A DNA stretch of 64,000 nt from Aldrovandia affinis (taxonomy: Eukaryota; Chordata; Actinopteri; Notacanthiformes; Halosauridae). Position 1 is the first letter of the stretch, and the number at the start of each line of letters is the position of its first letter. The stretch covers positions 4,461,830 to 4,525,829 of the forward strand of contig JAINUG010000047.1 of NCBI GenBank assembly GCA_029706075.1, given 5' to 3'. The position numbers were made by a program, and so were the translations under genes. This document shows positions 57,101 to 64,000 of the stretch, one piece after another. The notes under the pieces were generated by a model, which was given only the letters and a program-made list of their open reading frames with translations, had not been told where the DNA came from and made no database searches.

Positions 57101-57479
57101 ACTCCACGGAGGGGTTATGGCGCACAAGCCAGGGATGGCCAAGAACAATGGGGGCATGGGGAGAGTCAATAATGTGAAAACGTATCCTCTCCTGATGGTT
57201 GCCGGAGATGCGCAAAGTCAGAGGGGAACTGATATGGGTAATCTGGGCAAGTCTTTGACCGTTGAGTGAGTTTGCTATAAGAGGGCGTGACAGGCTAGAA
57301 ACAGGAATGCCCCACTTGGTGACCACACCAGCATCGATGAAGCTCTCCTCTGCTCCCGAGTCAATGAGAGCGGTGGTCTCTCGCCTCTGACCCTCCCACT
57401 CAATAGTAACCGGCAGGCAGGTCCGTTGTTTGGAGGAGCGTTCAATAGGAATGACACCCACTAGTGCTCCTCTCCTCAC
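54180..57479 (-). CDS. Right-unit pol, open 1099-codon frame
   Basis: The domains follow in order. Aspartic protease D40-S41-G42 ([10 protein letters not shown]). RT with first Asp D293 (KLDLRNAYH) and YLDD at 355-358. RNase H with D504 (VEVDASN), E547 and D574 ([10 protein letters not shown]). Integrase zinc site H686/H693 and C723/C726; integrase catalytic D756, D816 (VSDRG) and E852 (GQTERAN), a D-x59-D-x35-E spacing. A C-terminal chromodomain ([20 protein letters not shown], then ERSWVP) likely guides integration to modified histones. All catalytic residues I can check are present. The printed start is only the first Met after the gag frameshift at about 57530; natively the frame continues from gag. 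Confidence 0.96.
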   Translation of the reverse strand: MRRGALVGVIPIERSSKQRTCLPVTIEWEGQRRETTALIDSGAEESFIDAGVVTKWGIPVSSLSRPLIANSLNGQRLAQITHISSPLTLRISGNHQERIRFHIIDSPHAPIVLGHPWLVRHNPSVEWNSHRIVGWSPHCLSHCLHQAHSSVPSSLSPEKLSDLSAIPSEYLDLKEVFCKSRATCLPPHRPYDCAIELLSGTTPPRGRLFSLSRPETETMNKYLQESLAAGIIRPSSSPAGAGFFFVGKKDGSLRPCIDYRALNDITVKNRYPLPLMTSAFEQLKGATVFTKLDLRNAYHLVRIREGDEWKTAFNTPTGHWEYLVMPFGLTNAPAVFQALVNDVLRDFINQFVFVYLDDILIFSETQDEHISHVRRVLQRLLENRLFVKAEKCEFHCQTTTFLGYIISAGSLQMDPQKIKAVLDWPQPESRKELQRFLGFANFYRRFIRNYSTLAAPLTALTSIKVRFDWNLRAEEAFHALKQRFTSDPILIHPDSNAQFIVEVDASNIGVGAILSQRSSQDNKIHPCAFYSHRLSSTEQNYDVGNRELLAVKLALEEWRHWLEGALTPFLVWTDHKNLEYLQTAKRLNSRQARWSLFFSRFNFTLSYRPGSKNTKPDALSRRFDSPSSSSDPDTILPQHCCINSLLLDIETTVRSALEGQVGPSRCPTNRLFVPDSVRPQVLQWGHSSLLSCHPGINRTITFIKKHFWWSAMIKDIKDFVSACSVCARNKTPHQHPSGLLQPLPIPHRPWSHIALDFITGLPPSNSNTTILTVIDRFSKAVHFIPLPKLPSAKETATLIIQHIFRLHGIPTDIVSDRGLQFTARFWKAFCSLLGSSVSLSSGFHPQSNGQTERANQTIETVLRCLCSQNPTSWSQQLPWAEYAINSQTSSSSQMSPFECCLGYQPPLFPSQEKEVGVPSAEAFIRRCRRTWRLTRRNLIRASSRMKEIADKGRSEAPHYRVGQRVWLTTRDIPLRVDSRKLAPRFIGPFPIIRIISPTAVRLKLPSTMRRIHPTFHVSRLKPLVTHPLCPVPEPPPPPRLIDGGEAYTVSKLLDVRRRGRGLQYLVDWEGYGPEERSWVPSRFILDKTLIRDFQVSRPV

Positions 57480-58422
57480 AAGTGGGCGTTGGCCTTTAAG
57501 CGGACAGTTAGAGATGAAGTGCCCTGACTCCCGCAGTAAAGGCAGGACCTGGAAGCCATCCTGCGGTCACGTTCTTGCCGGGAAAGTCGAGCACGATCCA
57601 GCTGCATGGGTTCAGGGTCAGGGTTAGGTGAAGATGCCACTCTGGGATGGATGTGGACTCTGGCAGGCGTCCTAAACCCGGCCGTCTCAGACCCAGGAAC
57701 AACCCCGGCACTACGCAAACGGCGACGCTCCTGAAGCCTGGAGTCTACTCGGATGGCCAGGCTGACGAGGTCGTCGAAAGACTCAGGTAGGTCACGGGTC
57801 AGGATCTCGTCTTTGAGATGTTCAGATAGTCCGAAGATAAATGCGTCGTACAGCGCCTTCCTTCCCCAGCCACAGGAGTTAGCCAAGGTCTGGAAGTTGA
57901 TGGCGTAGTCCGAGACCGACCCTCCCTCCTGGCGTAAGTAGAGCATCTCACGGGCAGCTTCGTGACCATGTTTAGACCGATCGAAAACCCTCTTCATCTC
58001 CTCGGAAAACAAGCTAAAACTCTGGCAGTAGGGAAACGACCCTCCCACGCAATAGTAGCCCAGGTCTTGGCACGACCGGTCAGTTGAATGATGACGAAGG
58101 CGACCCTGGAAACTTCGCTGGGGAACGTAGATGGCTGAAGTTGGAAAATCAGCTGGCATTGAGTGAGGAACGTACGACAACCGCCCGGTTCACCTGCGTA
58201 CCTCTCCGGAGGGGGCAGACGGGGTTCGCGCACCGGCGCAGAGGGAAATCCGGGTTGAGGTGCGGGGTCAGGAGCTCGCAGCGTCAGGGTTAGTTCCGCC
58301 AAACTGGAGGTGAGGGTCTGCAGATGGTGGGTGACCGTCTCCAGATGGTTCTGATGCCGTCCGAGCGTGGCACCTTGCTGCTCGAGAGCAAAGCGAATCT
58401 GGTCCGGATCTGCTGGGTCCAT
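57476..58422 (-). pseudogene. Right-unit gag, split by single-base losses
   Basis: The first frame (58422-57994) starts MDPADPDQ and fails after AIAWEG because a C-run near 58040 is one base shorter than in the left unit (GACCCTCCC against GACCCCTCCC). The second frame (58180-57476) carries the rest of capsid and the first half of the zinc knuckle, then fails near 57530, where another C-run is one base shorter (GACTCCCGC against GACTCCCCGC). After that the reading enters the pol frame at 57479. Both breaks are in C homopolymers, so sequencing error is as likely as real mutation. Confidence 0.93.
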
Positions 58423-58426
58423 CCTG

Positions 58427-58437
58427 GTCAGTACGTT
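58427..58437 (-). promoter_or_regulatory. Self-priming primer binding site, right unit
   Basis: Same AACGTACTGAC on the minus strand, one base from LTR 3; complements 58720-58730. Confidence 0.75.
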
Positions 58438-58438
58438 C

Positions 58439-59374
58439 TGTTAGGAACCGGACAAGGACCCAGACGCAGATCAGGATAAGGCAAAAGAGTAGTTTAATGG
58501 GAAGCAGGGGTCAAAACCAGGAATCAGAATATCGAAGGTACAAAAACGCGAGGCAGAGAGAAGTCAAAAACAGGCAGTCCAAAAAGTCAATAACAGGTAG
58601 GCAGATAGGCAAACAAAACAGAATCGCTAGGCAGGCTCGGGGTAGTCAAACAGAAGGGTAGTCTCGGGAAATACAATTAACACTGGCTTCGGAAAGGTAG
58701 GCTCAGGGAAAAATGAATCAACGTACTGACACGGAGAAATGAAAACACTGAACATATATACTGGGAGACACAATGGAAATCAGGTGAGACAATGAGGAGA
58801 GAGAGGAGGGAACACAGGGAATCGATAATTAAATAACAAGGGGGAAACGCAAGACACGGACACTGAAGCAAACAAACATATAGACAATAAACGACCTGGG
58901 AGAACAGGCAGACACGTGCATAGTAAAAGGGGAGGTACGCAAAGAGAAACGTTGCGTGCGTATGAAGAGAGAATGGCGAGGCGAACAGGGATAGGATAAT
59001 GAGAGAATGAACGATAGATAGAAGCGTGAGATAATTAGTGATTAGTAGTGTTAGTAACTAAATCTAAATCCCTAACGTTAGTAGATTAGTTAGTTAGTAC
59101 TGTACACATCTAACTAATATATACAAAGTGCGATAAAGAAAGTAGAAGGAAGAAAACGAGAATATAAGCGAATGCGGAAATACCCGAAAAGTAACGACCC
59201 GAAGTGCATGACAAGACAGGGAGTGGATCACGAACTAAGACGGAACAGAAACAGACAGGGAGCGGGACGTGACAGAACAATGAAAACACAATACAGAATG
59301 ACGAATAACGAAAGGGAACAGATGAAACATAAACAACGACCAAAAACCACAGAACAGGGACTCAGAATATAACA
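58439..59374 (-). repeat. Sushi LTR 3 (terminal 5' LTR and promoter)
   Basis: 936 bp. TATA box about 30 bp upstream of GTCAGTACGTT (58730-58720). Followed on the right by the target duplicate ATGCC. Confidence 0.96.
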
Positions 59375-59379
59375 ATGCC

Positions 59380-61199
59380 TCTCTAACCTGCCATTACATA
59401 TGGTAAGGGCTCTGCAGGAGATGGAGTGGCATTAGACCCTTACCCAGTTCCCATAAGAAATAAAGACATTACTTATGCCCAACAGGTTATTGGAGATATG
59501 TGTATTGAAAGGGCCCTAGGGTACTACAATAGTTCAATAACTAGAAACCTGGCCACTCTGGTTAATAAAGGTTTGTGCTGCATCTGATGTGTGTTTGGTT
59601 TGTATTCAGCTGCACAGTGTGTGGAAACAAACCCGAAAATTCATACAGCAGGTTTCCCTGAGGCCCAGCTTAATAATTAATTACAAATTCTTGGGTCCGA
59701 GCAGAAACAGTTAGGCATGGTGTCTGGTGGTAATCAAAGAGCAGAACACTGTGGTGAAACCACAATCTGTGAGGATTATGCCTTGCACAAAATGTATTTT
59801 TAAGCATTTTGTTAGATGGTAAGTAAAACTAGAATGTTAAAGTTTGTATCAAGCAAAATTCTATCTGCATGTAAAGAATAAGAATATTTCTGGAACAGGG
59901 AATGAAATGAGACATCCTTGTCATTGACAAGTGATGTTACCTCCTGATCTTAATATGAACGCATGATGAGAATAAGTTGGCAGCTGACCGAAGAAGACTA
60001 TGCACTGTCAGCTAGATGACTTCTCCTTTGTTAGGAGAAGTGCAGTGCCGACTAAATGTGAAAGTGCCATTCTGAACAACTGCATTAAAAGCTTTAAACT
60101 ATAATTTTCTATTTAATTTGGCTATTTTGTACAATTGTACAGTTGCATTATTAATCTGTAGCCTATTTATTCATTTATTATGTTCATTATTATATGCAAG
60201 TGTTCTGTTGAGCCATTTTCGTTGGCATTTTCCTCCAACAGTTGAGCAGTGAGGTTGTTGAGGATTGTTTTAAAAAGTAATAGCTAACATTTCAATAGAA
60301 CACATTATTTAGATTAAAAAAATAGCTAATTCTATTATTTATTTTGAAATTATTTACATTGATATTACATGGATAGCTAAAGGTAAACTAAGAGATTTGG
60401 CATCATCGCTCAGTGGCGGAGCGACTTCCTAACAAATGTGCTGGAATGCCAACACACCATTTGCCACCTCTATTAGCCAACCAGCCTCCAGCGGCAGTTG
60501 TTCTTGTCCACCACCTAGTTTATGCTAGGAGAATGAAAAGAAAAGAATAACACTAGCTAGCTATGGAACCTAAAAGCAAAACACAATAAAAAATTATAGA
60601 AGCATTGAACAAAAAAGGTACTTAGACAGATGTAGAAAATATGTAAGCATTGGAGAAGCATTTTAAAGATCACAAGAGCTAAAAGTGGCTCAGCATATTA
60701 GCACTGGTGCTGAGATTACATCTTTCCCCCTTGACAGGTGAGCAAGGCTCAGTGTAACAAGTCTACACCTTTCTGCAGTTGCAATGGCTACGACCAAGCA
60801 ATGGCTGATGAGCACACTTACCATAGCTGATCAGTTCTAGCCATAGTAGATTATATTGGTGAATGCCTAAATACCAGTATAGGAAATATAGAATCAAATA
60901 TGTTTATGCATGAATTTCCTTTCTATAAAACATTGCTTGATATTTCCTGCTGTCAATTATGAACAGCCAACTGGAAACACGAGACTATGGTCCAATGGTC
61001 CACTAAATGTGTTTACTAACACTGCCTTTTGTGCATTGACATTTAATTGCTTAGTATACCTTTTATCGCTCATTTGGCTATATTGCTGTTGTGTTTGTAT
61101 TTTGCAACAGTCTAGAGTTTTACAACACTCCCTTGTAGTACGAGTTGTCAGAGAGTGTTTCGAAGATTGGTCTGCCGTTGTTCGAAATAAAGGAATGTT
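59380..61199. other. Unassigned intergenic DNA
   Basis: No gene recognised. A gypsy 5' LTR should lie near 61050-61200 just before gag, but its borders could not be identified without a second copy. Confidence 0.4.
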
Positions 61200-62340
61200 C
61201 ACCTCTCCATCTCATTATTAAACAGAACTTTGCTGATGAGAGGGCTGTTTTTTTGCTATCACCTCCTCCTCCTTTCCTCGCTCTCCCGGGGGAACCACTA
61301 ATTCCATGGAGCCACTGGACAATCATTCGAGACATATTTGGAAGCGGTGGGTATCGCCGACCTGACTGCAGCTCACAAGCGCATGCTTGTCATACATTGC
61401 CTGGGGAGCAAGGGACAGAGATTTTTTTGCACACTTGGACAAGCAGCTACATACAAGGCAGCTGTCACTCTTCTTGAAATGCATTTTGCTCAACCACCAT
61501 GTACTCTTATGCAGATTAATCTTCAGGCAACGTAGCCAACTCCCGGCTGAGACTGTACACTAATACATTGTGGGGTTTGGCAACTTCCTGTAAATTTGCA
61601 GCATTACAGGATGAGATGATCAGAGATCTGCTCATTAAGAAAACAAATAACCCACAAATATGAGACTACTGGAGCCAGATGAGTTGACAGTGACTTGGGC
61701 AATAGATATTACTTTTAAAGTGGAATCCGCTACAGCATGGTCTGCTAAGCTGGCAGAGACACGGACACTTCCCCCCCTCTCTGAAAATCTGTTTCTCACC
61801 TCATGGCAACGCTAGCTCGACTGAGTCTGACATTTTAATACAATAAGCACAACCTTCACAAGGGCGGGGTAGACAATGTGGACAATTCGGCTCCACCTCT
61901 CACGCAAGCAGAGCACCCAACTGCCCAGCCAGAGGACAACAATGTCTGTGTTGTCTGAAGCTCAACCACTTCACACACTGGTGTTGCTCTGCTCCCACTA
62001 CAACAGCCTAACCACAACCTGGTGACTCAACTGTTGTCATTCACACAGTTAACTCCAGTCCTGCTGATTATACCTTCTGTGCAGTTTATGTGGGAGATGA
62101 CTTCCTTCCACTACTACAGGACACCAGAGCTAAATTAAGTTTACTGAACTATGACATGTACATTAAGTTTTCTCTCATCTGCCTCTCCAGCCTCCATCCA
62201 CTTCACTGTGCCTCTATTGATGTGGTGGGAACTTTCTCTCTGCCTGTCTGCTATGCGGCCATTCCACATCACCCGGAGGAGGGCCAGCATACTGGGCCTC
62301 GACCTTTTTGTGGGACTTGAGTTCTCTGTGACAGACAACT
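61200..62340 (+). pseudogene. Ty3/gypsy gag-protease remnant
   Basis: Gag is readable over frame changes: PPPFLALPGEPLIPWSHW, then LEAVGIADLTAAHKRML, HCLGSKGQRFFCTLGQA and AVTLLEMHFAQPP, then LRQLASTCKFAALQDEMIRD-type residues. A zinc-knuckle scrap reads LNHFTHWCCSAP near 61960. A protease-like stretch (FLPLLQDTRAKLSLLN, 62100-62150) follows, with the DTG active site altered to DTR. The hAT fragment begins at 62341. Further pol is found at 63395. Confidence 0.82.
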
Positions 62341-62670
62341 AGGGATGCACCCATATGAAAATTCCGATACCGATAATTTGTTCATACAAAATTCTGCCCT
62401 TCATTATACTTTTCAGTTAGCACAAATCCAATCATATAAATGTATGGAACAGCTTGTGTTGTAACATTCTTTCCCATACTCGTACTGTGCTACATGTCTT
62501 ACTTGTAAATGGCTGATCAGATTTGATGTATTAAAATTCTTGCTTGAGTTTCCTCCTCTTGAAATCTCACTGGAGCATTTGTTACAAATAGCAAATCGTT
62601 TGTCTTTCTCCGACACCTTGCAATGGTTTCACACAGCCAACATTTTCTTCGCTTGACAGTGTCAACAAAA
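62341..62670 (-). mobile_element. hAT transposon fragment with BED zinc finger
   Basis: The left end CTAGGGATGCACCCATATG resembles hAT inverted repeats. The minus-strand frame at 62413-62616 encodes KDKRFAICNKCSSEISRGG followed by NTSNLISHLQVRH, a BED finger (C-x2-C ... H-x4-H) of hAT transposases. The right inverted repeat and the catalytic domain are absent. Confidence 0.75.
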
Positions 62671-63394
62671 ACAGCACCCCTCGGCGATAACCACATGTTA
62701 CACCGTTATCATAATTTCAATGATCAACCGCAGCAAATTTACAAATGTTGATGATTGTGGTTAGGCTATAACATTGTTGCGTAGAGGAGAATAGTTCCTG
62801 CATTTGTTTTGGCATTTTTTCAACCAACAACATAGCCAGCTATGAAGATGAACCGAGTTTAGTCCTTACGAAAGGCTACATGTCGGTTGCGTGGGGTTAC
62901 TTTTGGCTTAATATAAACGTGAGAAATATAACATTAAATTGAAGTAAAATTATTCAAAGAAAAAAAAATCTGTATAAAAAAATAAACATGTAGAAATTTC
63001 TTACGTTTATAACAAGCGAAAATTAGTTGAGAATTAAACGAGTTACAGTAGATTTTATCAGGGGAAGTCTGCATCTCTCAATACACATACGTTTGTTTAG
63101 ACATGTATCTTGCCCGCCCCAATATGGCAGCCTTGCAGACACATCTGAACAGTGTGAATGAGGCATCTACGTATGTGCTGCCCACTATTCGTGAGTGGAA
63201 TGGAACAGATTAGACATGTTCTGGTTGGCCGCCAGGACCATAGATATAAATACGTTATTCTGCCCTCGCAACTGCATTCTGAGCAGCGCTAGACAGACAG
63301 CTAGCAAGATGCTTCAGTAAAGCCTTTCTTTGGAAGAAAATGACTTTCTGAAGTTATTGTTAGCTATGTATTTAGATGGTTTAAATTAAAATTA
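62671..63394. other. Unassigned DNA inside the gypsy remnant
   Basis: No feature recognised. It lies between the protease and RT remnants and is presumably part of the hAT or another insertion. Confidence 0.35.
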
Positions 63395-63955
63395 AATGAG
63401 GTCAGTACCAAGCATGTTAGAGGGGGGCATCATTGAGCCCATCACCCTGGATTTACAATCTCGTCGTCATGAAGAAGAAATCAGGATGGGTGTGCCTCTG
63501 TGTTGACCTCAGGACAGTGAACAAGGCAGTGATCCCTGATATATACATTTTACCCACAGCCGAGGAGCTAACCACCGCATTCTATGGATCCCATACATTC
63601 TCAAAACATGACCTGAGCCAGGGCTACATGCAGGTGCCTCTCAATCCAGACAGCAAAAACATCACTGCTTTCACCACTCACATTTGGCATGTTGATATAC
63701 ACAAGAATGGCTTTTGGTCTCAAATCAGCTCCAAGCTGTTTTCAGAAAATTATGTGCTCAGTTCTAGCTAACATCCCAGGGGTTGTCATATACTTGGATG
63801 ACATAGTGGTGCATGGGCCAGATGCCGCAACACATGATGATAGACTGAGCCTGGTGCTGACAGCTCTCTCTAAGCACGGTCTGACCTTGAATGAAGAGAA
63901 ATGCATCTTCGCAGTCCTGGAGATTCAGTTTGAGGGGTTCCATATATTCTATTAG
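63395..63955 (+). pseudogene. Ty3/gypsy reverse transcriptase remnant
   Basis: Starts MLEGGIIEPI-like, then LVVMKKKSGWVCLCVDLRTV, HTFSKHDLSQGYMQVPL (first catalytic Asp region) and, after a frameshift near 63690, MAFGLKSAPSCFQKI and GVVIYLDDIVVHG with an intact YLDD box. It continues to NEEKCIFAV before a stop near 63955. It is the downstream part of the gypsy element starting at 61200; the rest lies beyond or near the window end. Confidence 0.9.
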
Positions 63956-64000
63956 TGCATTACTGCACTGCACTCCAATGTGAAGGCCATACACAGCATA

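Larger units (their letters stand above)
47506..59374 (-). mobile_element. Tandem Tf1/sushi chromovirus: LTR-internal-LTR-internal-LTR
   Basis: Three LTRs (47506-48442, 52967-53900, 58439-59374) and two internal regions (48443-52966, 53901-58438), all minus strand, with periods of 5461 and 5472 bp. One 5-bp duplication ATGCC borders the entire array (47501-47505, 59375-59379); there is none between units. Gag, aspartic protease, RT, RNase H, integrase and chromodomain place it in the chromovirus lineage that includes Tf1 and vertebrate sushi elements. Left and right units differ mainly by small indels, many in homopolymers. The array could stem from unequal recombination between LTRs, tandem integration, or an assembly error. 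Confidence 0.95.

Noticed and set aside
47506..59374. CRISPR-like or direct-repeat array reading of the large repeats
   Set aside because: The repeats are LTRs of a retrotransposon; the sequence is eukaryotic, without short repeat-spacer structure.

Overview
The window reads as non-coding, repeat-rich genomic DNA of a ray-finned fish. The support is the mix of repeats: a V-SINE, CR1-like and L2-like LINEs, a Tx1/L1-like LINE, a Tf1/sushi chromovirus, several other Ty3/gypsy remnants, hAT, Tc1 and pogo-like DNA transposons and tRNA-derived SINEs. A species cannot be named from sequence alone; the abundance of CR1 weakly hints at a lineage outside the most derived teleosts. I found no convincing host gene, no tRNA or rRNA gene and no prokaryotic feature. 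Almost every long open frame belongs to a transposable element, and most are broken.

Layout. 0-17 kb: a V-SINE beside a pogo-like end, a 574-bp palindromic foldback element with LTR-like ends (5.2-5.8 kb), two solo LTRs of one family (7.1 and 12.3 kb), an L2-like and an R2/NeSL-like LINE remnant, and a solo LTR of 'family A' (15.8 kb). 17-25 kb: a nest in which a minus-strand Tx1-like LINE is split by a hAT transposon, a second palindromic element and a near full-length CR1 LINE, followed by a gypsy RT scrap. 25.1-28.3 kb: a complete family A LTR element (two 577-578-bp LTRs, 4-bp target duplication, PBS, polypurine tract) with no pol. It carries a short zinc-knuckle frame followed by a long coiled-coil frame. 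31.8-35.7 kb: a decayed minus-strand gypsy element invaded by a 900-bp hAT MITE. 35.9-47 kb: an unassigned TIR element, a Rex1/L2-like LINE, an internally deleted Tc1 element, more solo LTRs, two tRNA-derived SINEs and a CR1 tail.

47.5-59.4 kb: the dominant structure, a minus-strand Tf1/sushi-type chromovirus arranged LTR-internal-LTR-internal-LTR. The three LTRs are nearly identical and the whole 11.9-kb array is bounded by one 5-bp duplication (ATGCC). The left unit keeps an open gag-protease frame but has a broken pol; the right unit keeps an open 1099-codon protease-RT-RNase H-integrase-chromodomain frame but has a broken gag. Eleven bases next to each LTR are perfectly complementary to an LTR stretch lying 30 bp downstream of a TATA box, which is the signature of self-primed reverse transcription.

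59.4-64 kb: mostly unassigned DNA, then a decayed plus-strand gypsy gag-protease-RT interrupted by a hAT fragment and cut by the window end.

The genes do not form a host pathway. What can be read is a history of nested insertions, plus one LTR family that probably moves with enzymes supplied by another element.
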